From Arthrobotrys musiformis (lineage: Eukaryota > Ascomycota > Orbiliomycetes > Orbiliales > Orbiliaceae): DNA of 64,000 bases. Within the stretch, counting starts at the first letter, position 1, and each line of letters starts with the position of its first letter. The stretch covers positions 2,046,001 through 2,110,000 of the forward strand of contig JAVHJL010000005.1 of assembly GCA_036971715.1 (NCBI GenBank), given 5' to 3'. Below are positions 22,524 through 35,200 of the stretch, in pieces. Below the pieces are notes generated by a model. The model was given only the letters and a program-made list of their open reading frames with translations. It was not told the origin of the DNA and did not search any database. Made by a program: the position numbers and the translations under genes.

Positions 22524-25500
22524 ATGAAGTCCAAACCGTGTGACAGCGACGCCAGTATGGAGGGTGCAACTGAACGGGATGAAATTCCCGAAAAGTCCAC
22601 GGGCGCGAATATCGTCTCGCCCTCAAATAGGAATCCATTTGTTCCTGCGATTCCAATGGACTTACTGCCAGCCCCTAGACGATGCACCCCCGGCAGGATG
22701 GTACCTCTTATATGTTTTGGTTTTTTGTTGGTGGTCGCAGGCACATACTTTGGCGTTCGCAATTATCTCGAAGGGGCCCACAGCGTCGCCACCGCCCCTC
22801 GTGTCACCGCTAGAGACTTGAATGAAGCCAATATTAATGCTGGAAGATATGCATACCAATCTATTCACCACTCTCAAAGTAAGCTACTATGGACTTAACC
22901 CCCCATAACCCGTACTTAACTATATAACCCAACGCTGGTTCGCGTTAAAACATCGTCTCAACCCCAACAATGGTACCGAGACTATGGTCTACAGATCCAG
23001 AAGTTAACGAGGGTCCTCGGGCATACTGACAAGGTTTATTTGATAGATGCGCGCCCAAAGAGGCCAGACCAGGTTGTCCCGCTCGTCGAGATTGTAGAGA
23101 ATGGGGAGACTATTCTCGCTCGCGTGAGCCATACTCACCCAACTCCCATCCCTCTTCGGATTCCCCGTGATTTTGAGTCCCAAACTTCGGAGGCTACCAC
23201 TACTACGTCCATCTTTCATTCAAGTTACGACTCGAAGGATATCGAAAAAGTGGTTTCCGACATTAACAGGCGCGACGTGAACCCCGCGGACGATTTAAAG
23301 AAAGGTCTTGAAAAACTCGAAAAAGAACTTTCCGATATCAAAAAGCCCAATCTGAAACCCGGTGACGATTTGAAGAAGGGTATCGAGAAACTCGAAAAAG
23401 AACTTTCCGACGTCGACAAGCTCATTGTGAAACCTCCGAACAGCTTAAAAAGTGATATTGAGAAACTCGAAGGTATTCGGCCAGCTCCAGCTTCCCAGTC
23501 GTCTGATATTATAAACACTAACATATTATCCTTTCCCTAACAGCTGAACTAGCTGCATTCGGGAAGCGGTCACAAGAATTCGAAACTCACACCGACTATA
23601 CTAGTCGCACGGTTCCATATTCGACTGATTCGACGGGCCTAGTTTGTAAGCTCCTCCCCTTTCCCCGGCCTTATAGCCCCGTTTTCTTTGCACTGAATAT
23701 ACAAATTCTTATTAATGATATTACAATTACGGGAGATTAGACTACCAAACTTCTAATGTCCCAGTGCCACACACTCACTCTGGATACACACCGATAGCTC
23801 CAGTTATCAACCTTGATTGTGATGAGGACGATGCTACCGGTGACGATTGCGATAGAGGGTATAAGACTGTAGACAGGACTGATATCGTTCCCAGACGTCC
23901 CAAAGAGATATCTGATGGGACTCCCTATTCCGGAAATCCCGCCAAACCCGAATCAACGACAAGCCTGCCGTTCCGCAAGTCTGCAAACTACGTTCAATCT
24001 TCAACGCCTACTCCTGCTGCCCAGGTTCAGGGAGACATCGGTTCGAAGGAGACCGCCGCCCCATCTACTACAAGCCGAGTCGCAAAGACTGGGCAAGTGA
24101 TTTCAGCCAACCACTCCGGTGACTTCGGCGGCAATGATCACTCAGGTAGCAATGCATTCAATGCAAGCCACGGAGACTCTAGCTATACACACAACCATAC
24201 TCATTTCTCGGTAGGCCATGACGATGGGGATGGAGATGTACATGTCCCAACCTCCAACGATACCATTGTCACAATATCCCCTCGTTACCCCCAGACCGCT
24301 GGATCAATCATTGCCGATGCGTTTTTCAATATCAATCGAACCGTCACACACGTCTCCGGTCCGACTTGGAGGCAGGTCACTACTACGATCCCGCCTGCCC
24401 CGCCAGTGCCAACCAACAAGGTTGTGGGTCCGATTGTCAGCATCTTTGAACCGGCCACCAATGTCACCTTTGAAGTTATTCCGATGGAAGGGGATGATCC
24501 AGAAGGTCCTTATTCTGTCTACTGGAACCCAGTCTCAACCGGAGCCCCCACCAGGGCCGACCATGTTTCAATCATGTCCAGCTACAGGGCTAACGGTGGT
24601 ACCAACCCCCCTATGCCCACCCGTTATGACATCGTTTGGGACCATAGAACCAACACGACTTGGAATAAGACTATCGAGGGAACTTGGGATAACTGGGTCG
24701 AGGTTTACGTTTCAATTACTACGCAGTACCCTGCACCACCCAAAACCCCGGTTACGGCTATTCCCACCCGGCCGTGGCAAGACCCATACGACGAAATAAC
24801 GAATCCATTCTTCACTGTCGAGGCCGGCCCGAATTGGGTAGGCCCTACATCTGACGCTGTCGGAACACGGACACACCAGCAAACCGAATCAACAGTTATA
24901 ACTCCTACTCCAACTAATAACCCAACTCCCAAAGAAAGGTCTCATGAACCTACCCAGGTAGACATTGACCATCATTACCCGGTTCCATTCTTCCCAGGTG
25001 GTCCTGGAAAATATGATGTTTGGTCCGAGTGGATTGGTTACTGCGGTGTCATCAAGCACATCACCCAAAAAGGCGAACCCCGCATTCCGCTCAAGCCATT
25101 CGGAGACTTTACAGATTTCGGCGGTGGCTACATCCGAAGCCTGTGCTTCAGAGGCATCGATTACTATCTCCACATCGATGACGAGAGCAGGGCTGCCAGC
25201 TACTGGTTGAATAGGTTGGTCCACAACCGTAACATCTCACACGACGGTTACGCCGACGCCCTCCCTACTTGGAATTCATATAACGGCACGGTTCAGGACT
25301 ACGATGATTTTATCAGACCGGAATGGATCACTGACTGCGTCGTCCTCCTCCACCACGCCAGAGCATTGACCTGGGGCAACAATTTCTTGTACACCGCTAG
25401 GAGTAATTTCGACGCCAATGGAAGACGATATATCTCTGCTGATAGGGACCAAGTCAAGGCGCCTAGTAACTGCCCGAGGATCGATATCCTCTTGCACGTT

Positions 25501-25611
25501 GAGGAGGATCGCAGCATCGATGGCTTCCTGCTTGGAGATTGGTGGGTCACACCAGGGGATGACCAACCATTCTACGTTGCTCCTCAAGGCTCTGATGCTC
25601 CTGCTAATTAA
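22524..25611 (+). CDS. 909-aa type II single-pass membrane protein of unknown function
   Basis: Four exons (22524-22878, 23047-23472, 23544-23645, 23765-25611) join in phase to 909 codons plus stop. The first ATG is at 22524; the upstream frame to 22449 has no ATG. A charged, Pro-containing cytoplasmic tail is followed by one membrane helix (about 59-78, VPLICFGFLLVVAGTYFGV). With no cleavable signal, the long C-terminal part is probably outside the cell. It contains repeats of a Lys/Glu-rich helical unit (about 199-260), then a Thr/Pro-rich stalk with many N-glycosylation sequons. It ends with a compact region (about 690-909) with conserved-looking Trp, Cys and aromatic residues (VWSEWIGYCGVIK, WITDCVVLLHHARALTWGN, GDWWVTPGDDQPFYVAP). 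No family is recognised. A cell-wall or surface role is inference. Confidence 0.75.
23289..23472. repeat. 75-bp in-frame tandem repeat
   Basis: Units begin at 23289, 23364 and 23439; the third is truncated by the exon end. The first two differ at few positions. They encode DDLKKGLEKLEKELSD followed by a Pro-containing spacer, so the repeat adds whole helical segments to the ectodomain. Confidence 0.85.
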
Positions 25612-26031
25612 TTTTTGCATGGGGATATACTAATCCTTCACTTTTAAAATTTCTTGCATATATTTTTTGTTCTTTTTTCTACCAAAACTTTCATTTCTTG
25701 ATAATATTCTTTTTGTCCATAGGTGGGATATACATTTAATTGCCGTTTATACCCACCGGAGTCTAGTTGTTCAGATGTATGTATGTCTTCAAGTATGTAC
25801 CATACTCATTTCCCGATCATCAACTATCCAGCTATCTGGACATTAAACCTATAGTTGGCAGGATCTATAAACCGGGAACCCCAAAATTATTTCGCTTCGT
25901 TGTAATATTTCAAAATTTATCAATAGAAAAACATTATCCTGGATGCGCCGCGACCCAAACTATAAATCTTAACCAAGACCCACGCCCACTAATTACTAAG
26001 TACCTAGGTATATATGACCCTCAAATTATTT
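25612..26031. other. Intergenic region between convergent genes
   Basis: About 420 bp between the 3' ends of the 909-aa gene and the AAA ATPase gene. It is T-rich after 25630 and contains TACCTAGGTA at 26001-26010. No gene is seen. Confidence 0.5.
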
Positions 26032-28421
26032 TTAGGACTTATTTTCATCCACCTTCCTTAGCTCCTTGAAATCCCTTTCGAATGCTTCAACGATCCCCAA
26101 AACACTCTTGACACTATCCACACTCAACTTCTCGCCCATATTCTCTGCCAAACTCAACGCCGTCCTGGCGGCATTCTTGATCTGACGACCGTTAAGCGGG
26201 ACGGATCCCAAGAAGTCGTAATCGGCCTCCTTGATGGCGGTGACATTTCCGGAGGCCTCGATCTTGTCGATGAAGTTGCGCCACACCTGTTCGCGGGCGG
26301 ATTTGTCGAGATCGCGGTAGCGAAGAGCGACGTGGATACGGGATTGGAAGGCTTCGTCGAACGTTTTCACGCGGTTTGTGGTTAGGAAGAGGATGCCGGA
26401 GTCTGGAGATCAAAGTTAGCGGTCTAGTTCGTTGAACGATTGCTACAGGGGTGACTTACAGTACTCCAACATTCTCAAGAAGATGGAGACTAATGCATTA
26501 CGACCGAGGTCGTGAAGAGAACGTTCCTCAAGGAAAACATCCGCTTCGTCGAGAAGCAAGACGGCATTCCAGATTGTGCACAAACGTAGGATTTTTGAAA
26601 GCGCTTTTTCCATCTCGGCTGGATCTGCTCCAAGATCGCCGGCGGAAATTGTATATAATGGCGACTTTGTGAATTCCGCGACGGATTCCTATGGTATCAA
26701 CCCCCATTAGTATCGTTTATGGTCACAATCAAAAGGCACCTGTAAGAATTCGCACTAACCGCAGTCATTGTTTTACCGCAGCCTGGGGACCCGTGCAAAC
26801 AGCAGATTAGACCTTTGCCCTTCCCGGCAATGAAGTCGTCGAAGTTTGAATTCGAAGTCTGGTGCGACTCGACCAACGCTTTGACAAGCTGCTTTTGCGT
26901 CTTGGGGAGAACTAGCTGGTCGAAAGATATAGTATTCCACTTGACCGGCTGCAGAAGGTCCACAAAAAATTGAACTATTTCAGGTCAGTCTCTAGCTTCC
27001 AAACATGTAAGGATTATCTTCAGATCACATACCCCATTGCTTCTCATTCAATGCAAATCCATAGATAAGACTGGAGCAAAGCAAAAGCTGTTCATCGGTC
27101 AATGCAGTAATCGCCTTGCTCTTTTGATTTCGCTTCGTCTTCGAGTTCAAATCTTGCCCGCTGCCGTCTGTGGGTAAAGTCACATTCATGGTGACATTGT
27201 TAGCACCCTGCGACTGCACTTCTTCGTAGTAGACGCCATTGTGATAACCGCCAGTGGTGTGCTGGGGTTTATTCTGGTTATTGGTGAGCTCTTTCATCTT
27301 GTCTTTATCCCCTTGAAGGGAGTTGACAGATACTGCCTTGTCTGGGTGGTAGTGCACATGAGTCTTGACATCGACCATCACCCGCCCGTTCACCTAAAAT
27401 TTACTCATTAGTCCCAGTCCCAGAAATAATAATCCGCGTTCCTTAAAAGACTTACAAACAACTTGGAGCCCCAATGCCCGGCCCCGGAAATAGTTGGGCC
27501 ATTATAGTCCATACAGTGGATACCAGCCAAACTCTCGAATTTCCGCCCACGGGAGATCAAATCATGCCTGACTTCCTTCTCACGCGGGTGGTATTTAAGA
27601 GGGAACGCATCGAGGTCGGTAATCTTGCGAGTTCCGTCGAATTCGGGATTCAGAACGTATCTCTGAGCGTGGCCAAATTCGTCTCCGTTGTAGTCGATGT
27701 AGCCACCATCGATGACACCGTACAGACCATTGCTAATCGCCTGTTCCTTGTATCCTTTTGTCTCGAAGACTCGGCCGTGACCGTCGAAGCTTGTGTAGAC
27801 AAGCTCACCTGGTTTGAAAAGAGTCCACATGCTATATATAAATTAGCAACAGCAATCGACGAAATCATCAAGCGCTGTCGATATCAATACTCACATATCG
27901 AAGGAAGTCAGCCCTTGCTCCATATAGTTCTGATAATCCGCATCCAACTTCGAGAACTCGTTATCCAAGAAATCAAGCAACAGTTTCAAATGTCGCCCTT
28001 TCTCCGACTTCTTATCCTCCTTCGCCACATATCGGATCTCATCCCGATAATGCCACAAGCATCTCAGTGGATATTCCAATACGATATTTGCCGTATTGAA
28101 ACTAATCCCCGGGTAACTATCTCCAATGACCTCCTTCAATACCTTTTTCACCATCAAGCTCTTGATATCTAGCGTCTGACGGTGCAGCATACCAAGCTGG
28201 TTGAAGTATTTGCAGTGGACAAGAACATATGCACCGTTGGGATCATAGTTATCAACCTCTATTGTTGGAACCGTCCCGGAGTCCACAATCACCTGGTGAC
28301 CTCGACGGTTGAATCGAGAATCCAGGCGCTTGACCTTAATGATCATTTGGTCATTTCCCTGCGGAGCTTCCTCCGTGAGCTTCTTAACGGCTCGGCTGAC
28401 GGATTTGAACATTTTGGACAT
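26032..28421 (-). CDS. AAA ATPase of the fungal DUF7025 type, 692 aa
   Basis: Six exons on the minus strand (27895-28421, 27456-27831, 27033-27393, 26760-26974, 26460-26688, 26032-26402) join in phase to 692 codons plus stop. The C-terminal ATPase domain has Walker A GSPGCGKT (about residue 482), Walker B AVLLLDEAD (about 535-543), a sensor-like LTTNR and an NGRQIKN block near the end. These mark an active AAA ATPase that remodels a protein partner. The N-terminal part (about 90-300) fits the DUF7025 region seen in many fungal AAA proteins: a segment with YPGISFNTANIVLEYPLRCLW, then LFKPGELVYT and NGRVMVDVKTH. The partner is unknown. Such genes are numerous in Pezizomycotina. A second ATG three codons downstream of the chosen start is equally possible. 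Confidence 0.9.
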
Positions 28422-29447
28422 ATATTAAAGATGGTGGAGCGCAAAACGAGTGAAAGGTTATATGAAGGGTAACAAGAGGTACAGTATATATCTAAGTAGG
28501 CAAGCTTTGCTCGAAGGGAAGATGCGACTCGGCTTGGATCACTGCACCGTGATATTTATAATGGGCTCGGGAGGCTACGTACGCCCTCATGCATAAACGA
28601 GGGACATGGATCGCTTTATATCTTAATTTTTGGATCCTATTCAGCACGGTGACACCAAACGCCAAGTTCGATGCCGTCTTGTTCCATCCGGGTCCGTGAA
28701 CACACGGGCAGCGTCTCGTCCAAACCCGCACCTGAGAGTTTGCCAAAACAAATGCCAGGTCAGGCCAAGTACGCCAATCGGATCGTAAACACGTACGCGT
28801 CGACGGAGTTATCCATTTGACTCATAGTTGGGCCCAAGATGCCCAACTTTCATGCGATATTGCAAGAATAACTGTCGGGCTGACAAGAACCGTGTGTCGA
28901 GAGCCTCATCTTGAGAGTATCAAGGGCCTCAAGGGTTTCAATAATCGGAAGGGGGAAATTGCAGGCGCCGGCTCGAAGCGAGGCAGCTTTCAAGGCCCAC
29001 CAAACTGGGGGTAAAATACAACATGCAACACATGTACACTTCTCTTCAACGATTTCGCCAGAGCCTAGGGAGGGGCCTTCATGTATGTGGTGTTTATGCA
29101 TGTATTTTCTAAGACGGACTTGATTGATTGATTGAAGAAAAGAAGAAGTCTCTAAACTAACTATTTGCTCGTTCTATTTAATACATTTATCAAACTTTTC
29201 AACCTGCTCATGACTTGCTCATGCTTACTGATCCTTTGTAAATCCAACACAGAGTATTTCTATCTAGTGTTGTCCGACATACTTATGTAAGAAGAGGTAA
29301 TTAAAGAGACATAGAAGGCAATATTAAATTTAGTATGTATGTATGTATAAACACCTCAGTGGCACCTGATGCGAGCCATTCCAGGCTCCAGGTTTCATTC
29401 TCGTAAGGAAATTTTAATTACAAAAAACGACAACAGAAACAACGCAT
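28422..29447. other. Intergenic region
   Basis: About 1 kb upstream of the AAA ATPase gene. It contains an inverted repeat at 28826-28848 (stem agttgggc/gcccaact, 7-nt loop). Open frames around 28.8-29.1 kb overlap one another and look random. Confidence 0.45.
28826..28848. repeat. Short inverted repeat
   Basis: An 8-bp perfect stem, agttgggc and gcccaact, flanks the loop ccaagat. It lies about 400 bp upstream of the AAA ATPase start and could be a binding site or chance. Confidence 0.6.
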
Positions 29448-29739
29448 TTAGCAATATCTCTTATCCAAGACTTTCCAAACAGCATTAACAAACTTCGCGA
29501 TAACCACAGCGTCAGCCTTGGTTGGTGCAGTTAATCGACTCATAAAAGGAAGACGATTCTGACCAATTACCATGTCTAGTTGAGTTAGATAGTGTAATAG
29601 TCAAGGAAGTTGTTTAGCAGAGTTAAGCCAGCTCACGTGGGGTCGCTACCAAAACTACAATTGCTAAAATTGTAGCCAGAGCGACCAGCCACAGCTGGAC
29701 GGCTTTATTGTTCGCGTACTGATAAATAATCACCGCCAT
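29448..29739 (-). CDS. Possible 76-aa single-pass membrane protein
   Basis: Two exons (29637-29739, 29448-29575) join in phase to 76 codons plus stop. The intron has a GTGAGC donor, a CTAAC-like branch sequence and a TAG acceptor. The first exon encodes a hydrophobic helix (VQLWLVALATILAIVVLV) preceded by a short polar start. The second encodes a basic tail with KFVNAVWKVLDKRYC. Neither exon is long enough to stand out alone, but the joined frame reads like a real small membrane protein. No homologue is recognised. It could also be the last part of a larger, partly decayed gene extending to the right. Confidence 0.4.
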
Positions 29740-29785
29740 GATAAGTTTGTTGACGAGGTCTAGGAAATTAATTAACATTTTGGCC

Positions 29786-30193
29786 TCAGGCCGCAATGCT
29801 AATCGAACGTCTAGAATAATCCTCCCTGAAACGCGAAACGCGTTTTCTATCCGAAGGTGGTCTTGGGGGCCGAATATATCGATGTCGGTTTTCGTGATTT
29901 TCTACCCTACTAGCGTATAATGCTAGCGCGTATAACTACGTGTTAGCCAGAGTAAAGTGATAAATACACATTTTGATTTATGCCACGACGAATAAACTGG
30001 GGAAGTCGAATATGAACAAGATAGAAGGTTGTTCAAACTCCATATTACTTACCAAAACGTGGACTTTTGCGACTATGTACCACTTGATCCCCAGGAACCC
30101 ACTGTGACTTTTCGAATCGGGGCAGTTCAGCCGGGCATTGTCTTCGGCCCTCGGCACAATCTCCCTTTCGCGAGGCAGTGATCCGTCTTCAAT
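29786..30193 (-). CDS. Two orphan exons of an unresolved gene or relic
   Basis: The minus strand is open over 30053-30193 and over 29786-29935. A clean intron lies between them (donor GTAAGT, CTAAC branch, TAG acceptor), and the phase agrees. The joined 96 residues include LPREREIVPRAEDNARL, GFLGIKWYIVAKVHVL and an Arg-rich end (RPPRPPSDRKRVSRFRE). No start codon is found in this frame. An upstream ATG near 30280 opens a different frame that stops at once, so an undetected intron or a frameshift is needed. The gene may be a relic. Confidence 0.25.
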
Positions 30194-30745
30194 TGGTCAA
30201 AGGCGTCTGGTTTGTTTCCCTGCCAGAAGAAAAGGGGGTATACGTATTTCACGTGCGGACTTGCAAGATTGATAGCCATGGTTTTTTTGTTGGTATGGTA
30301 CCTGCAGGCCTGAAGATTCGGGTAGGTTGACAGAAATTTGAAGAACTGTAAAGTGTATGATGGCCGTTGTGGGGGTTTTGTCGTTCGGGAGGTTGGTTGT
30401 TGGAAGGATAGGTTTCTGGTAGTAAATAAGTCCAGCTGAGAACTTCTAGTATGTTTTTATTATCTTTAATTCCAATCAGATCTGACGACGATTTTATGTA
30501 CAATTTATATTTATTGTTGGCACCCTAAACCAGGTCAACTAAACACTCTGTTGCTATGACTGGTTGTCAGATTTGATAAGACTTCGTTGCCAGCATGTTC
30601 TACTACACTGCCTTCTCTGCAATAAGGCACGCTATATATAACCTACATGCAAGCTGCAAAGGCTAAAACTCGTGAATAAATGCGCTCTCCCCGCCATGCA
30701 CTGCTACTGTCCGATACCGCTCTAAATCATCACGAGGGCTTAATA

Positions 30746-31356
30746 TTAATCAAAAAGAACCCGGGTATATGCGTTTCTACGTCTAGGCCCAGACCGCCAG
30801 TAATCATAATAAACCTGGCTCGAAACACCCCAACTACCATCCAACCCTCCATTAGTTCCTGGGCTCTTATCCCTCAGCGGGCGATCGAACTTGCCAGACT
30901 CCAAAATATCACAGCCTACATAGTAAGGCACGAGGCCCTTATAACTCTCCGGATAAACAGCCCAATATGTCATTTCAAACGGGTCTCCAATAACCGAACT
31001 ATCGAATTCATCTTCTACAAGATAGACTTTAGGTTTCTCGCCCTCCGGAGGGTATAAATACTTGACAATAACTGTGTTTCCACCTCAGATTAGCCATCAG
31101 AGCCGAAGATTTAAGGCAAAGTTGGATGGCCAGCAAACTTACTCCCAGCCATATCATATCTTCTCAACTCCGTGGAAATGCTCTTGGAGACTTTCGTAGA
31201 GTAATACAAATACAGCAGGCGAGTTCCGTACGGATCTGTACTGTTGTATGTGTGACCTAAATTGATCATGTGCCAGCAGCCGCGAAGGTGTTTGGTGTCA
31301 TCTGGAGGTTCGTAGTATTTCTTGCGTGTACCAAAAATTGGCATTCCTAATACCAT
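30746..31356 (-). CDS. 179-aa hypothetical protein
   Basis: Two exons (31143-31356, 30746-31071) join in phase to 179 codons plus stop. The donor GTAAGT and acceptor CAG are good, and the ATG at 31356 has A at -3 and G at +4. The protein is rich in Tyr and charged residues, with WHMINLGHTYNSTDPYG, VKYLYPPEGEKPKVYLVED and GDPFEMTYWAVYPESYKG. It has no signal peptide or membrane helix. No family is recognised. Sequence to the right (31.4-31.8 kb) has a hydrophobic minus-strand start at 31807 that might belong to an extra 5' exon, but I could not join it. Confidence 0.5.
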
Positions 31357-32214
31357 CCTCGCTCGCCGAATCTATCGGAATATTTTGGCCGGTGGGGGGG
31401 ATGGAGACTGGCATTGCATTCTCGATGGGCTTGAGGAGGTGAGAAGGATTGCATTGGTCGATAATACAATAGACGTGTTGAGATGCAATCCAATACTAAT
31501 ATGAGCGGCAAAATATACTTTCCGAAGAAACCTTCTCGGTGGTTCTGGACCGCATGTGCTTTGCAAAGATTTCGCCCTCATCACTCCCTCTGAAAGAATG
31601 ACGTTTCTCCCAAGGTGTTCAGGGCAGCGGCATGGGTCGATGCAGGTACCAAATATTGCAAATCAAGCCGTGCGCCGTGCGGATATCTCGTCCCGGGGGT
31701 TTGACAGGACAGACACAATTATCCGCGCAAGGCCAGACTTTCGTTTTGGTAGAATGTCTGATAATGGCGGCAAGTGCGCTAACGCCAGCTATCACCCGTA
31801 GCAGCATCTGGTTTACGGGATAAATATGGGTGGGAAGCGCGAAGCGGGTAGTACAGTATTCAGACCCTTTTCATACCTTGTAAGCTCCCCCCAGCCCTCA
31901 CAATGCCACGGTTCGGTCTCGAAAGCCACGCTCGCACATATACCAGAACACTCTACACGGTACTAGCTACCTGGCTAGGTACCTGGGTAGCATACTGGCA
32001 TCGAGACTAGTGCTAGTCCTTGTGATTCCAAAGAGACTATTCAGAGGACCAAAGGTCATGAATCAACCTCGGGTTCGAGATCAGAGCAATGATCACACCA
32101 CGGTTCCGAAACCCAGGCCCGCGACTATTTGTTTTACGAAGACCAAATGTTCGGAAAAAAAAAAAAAAAAAAAAGATTCACATTCAAACGTAATAATAAT
32201 ATACAATACAAAAT
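31357..32214. other. Intergenic region
   Basis: About 0.85 kb. It contains a short minus-strand frame at 31619-31807 that starts with a hydrophobic stretch, a cluster of CCTGGCTAGGTACCTGGG-like words near 31970-31990, and a run of 20 A at 32155-32174 just beyond the 3' end of the nucleoporin gene. Confidence 0.45.
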
Positions 32215-35200
32215 CTAGACCAATTCCACCTTTGTTGTCTTGACTCCGATCTTCCTGATAACCTTTGTCATACGTTTCCCAACCTCCCTCTTCAGCTTTT
32301 TGTCTTCCAAGTAATCATTTGCATCGATCCATGCCTTCTTGCCTTTTTCACCAGTCATCTCCTCGACTTCATCCTTAAGGAGTTGATTGACTTGTCTGCT
32401 AGCGGGAGTACTTGGTACTTCCCCGGTAACATCGCCTTTCTTTGGCGTAGTCAACATTTCCTTTCTCAATTCCGCCAAACCTCTGTCGTAGCTCGTGGCG
32501 ATGGGGACCCCCATCGAAGACGAGGGGTTATTATCGTTGAAATACTCGTTATCACCCAGTTCCTCTTCTATTAGTCCAAAGGTGCCCGAGATAGTCTTGA
32601 TTGGTTTCTGGTGGGCTTGCTTGTGTGAGAACCGGGATATAGGACTGTCGATTGTATTCTCGTAGTAGTCAAGTTTATCTGGGCCCGGCATGTTTTTAGA
32701 TGGCGTTGTAAAAATCGATTCCCTGCCTTTCCTTGTAGATTTTGACCACCCAGGAGTGCCGCCTCGCTCGAAGTCTCGACCGCTCATGGAGAAACTAACA
32801 CTACTAGCTCTAAAGCTCGGGGTCGTCCCTCGGCTCATAACAGGGCTAGCGCTTGACAAACGCATCTTTCTAACGGCATCTTCAAGCTTATCTACCCTTT
32901 CAGCCTTCTCTTTTGCAACCTCAGTAAGCCTTGCAACTGTCTGGTGGACTTGCTCGATTGTCGGTGGTCTTAAATCTCCATAGTTTGCTCTCTGATACTT
33001 GTTGGCAGTCGCGACATGGGCTTGGAGGATACGAAATGCGTCCTCCACCCGTTTGAACTTTCGGCGGATAACTGGTACCTTCCCCCTCAAGTTGGCTTGT
33101 CGCATTCTTTGTTGCGCAGACAGTGGCCGTCTGCGTATGTGCGCGCGGAGCTCTGGATGGGTGTGGAGAAGAATGATATTTGGAATGTCATCATTACGAG
33201 CAACGACTATGTTGTAGATAAGTATTAACATATGCGCGCAAACTTAATATATCCCGGAGGTGGGCACTTACGATAGGCAACATCTTGACCCAGCAACGTT
33301 ACATCTGCCCCTAAAGTAGCGAGGTCTATCGTTTTCTCCAAATCCTGAGCCTTCTGAATAAGCTCCATCGCCATCAATGACACATCTGGCGCTGCTGTAA
33401 TTCGCATTTCTTCAACAGGGCGGGAGTCATCGAGGGTGAAGTGGTCGGATGCATTGTGAAAGATGACAAATCCTTCAAGTTTCCTCATATTGTCTGCAAA
33501 TGCGACAATCCGACCCTCTACTGCAATAGCTATTTGCTCAAGCACAGCATGTTGGCCCTGCAAAAAAAAAAAAAAAGGGAATAATTAGAAAAAAGCTAAG
33601 AAACCGAAAAATCAAGCAAGAGGGTAAGATGGTACCTTAAAGTTAGTAAGGGGTTCAGAACCACCATAGGGACTGGGTTGATTCAGAACTGGACTGGGTT
33701 CGGCGTGGCATTCTAATTTTTTTCTATACCCTTCCTCACGGGCTCGCATCTCTGCCTCTTTTGCGTTTAACTGTTTCCACTCTGCGAGTTCCGATTCCAT
33801 CATCGCGACGAGTTCCTCGCGCCGGCGATCGATGGTTTTTCTTCCAGCAAACGCTTCCTGTCGCCGCAGGTCTCGTTCTTGTTCCAGCTTAGTTTGCTCA
33901 TTCTTGAAGAGCTGCCTATCAGCCGCCTCTTCCTGTCGGAGTTTAGCAGAATTTGGGGATAAAGCAATGGTTGGAGGGATCATCGATCCCGGAAGCTGTG
34001 AGAGTCTAGTAGGAACTTTAGTTAATCCCTTTTGTGCGTCAAAAGCCTTTTGCTTCTTCTCAGCCTTGGCTTTCGCGGCCTTTATGCGATCAAGTTTGAG
34101 TGCTAGGGACCTAGCTGCGAGCGGAGGGCTAGTCTGACTCGAGACAGGTCGCCGAGGTGCCGGATTAATTTCCACGGGTGGTGCTCGTGTTTGAGTCGGG
34201 GGGGCTTCGTCATCTGTATCACCAGTTTCAACCCAACTTTCGTCTTCCAATTCACTAGATTGGCCGGAGTGTTCACCAGACTCAGGGCCCTCGGGGTCAG
34301 CGTTTTCATCGCTGCCGACGTCGCTAGCACCATCAACCTCTTCGCTCTCATAATCCTCATAATCCCCCTCTTCGTTCTCCTCTTCGTTCTCCTCTTCGTC
34401 ACTATCATCAGATGATATATCATCCACTTTAGAGTCCCCAAAAGAGAAACCTTTGTCTATTGCCCTTTGGAACGTCCCGAGTGCAAGTACACTCTCACCC
34501 TCCTTTTGTGTCCCAGGTACATTGCTGGTGGACTCCGGGAAAAAACTGCCAAGAATTGAATTCTTGGAGGCGCCTTCGGGGTGATCTTTCGCAACAAGCT
34601 TTGTACTTTTGGCGGTTGCGCCAGCTTTCTGTGATGGCGTACGGCCGGACAAGGTTGGCTTAGTTGAAAGGGTGGCAGGCGTTACCTTAGTTGAAAGGGC
34701 GGTAGTCGTTAGCTTCGAGCCTCGGCGGTTAGCCATAGGGTTTGTAGCTCTTGCAGGCTTTGAGGTTGCTGTTGAGAGTTCGCTCGGGGCAGCTGAACTT
34801 AACGCGTCACTCTCAGATGATAATTTGCCCCCCGCGGTCGGTATCGACTCGGCTTGACTTTCCGCGGTTTCTGCCGGTGTCGGGGGCGTAGAGGGCAACG
34901 CTGGTGTAAGAGGTGTGGATTCCGGGAGGGGCGTCTTGGTAGGCCCCGAAACGGCGGTGATTGCCTTTTTGGGCGCGAAATCTGGAGGCAGTGGGGCATC
35001 GTCCGGAACAGCAGCTTCGGGCTTCTTCGCGGGGGTGACAAAATCAGGAGGAAGGGGGGCGGCCTCGGATTCCTGAGGAGAATGATCGGTCTCCTCATCA
35101 GAATCCTCGCTCGGCAAGCCTTTGCTTGCCGCTGTCCCGGGTTCATTTTCTGAGTCTGCTTTCTTGGGACTGGGGACCGAAGATGTGGGCTTCGAGCCAA

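Noticed and set aside
32155..32174. Run of 20 A as a possible retroelement poly-A tail
   Set aside because: No reverse-transcribed body or target-site duplication is seen. It lies beyond the 3' end of a minus-strand gene, where homopolymer tracts are common.
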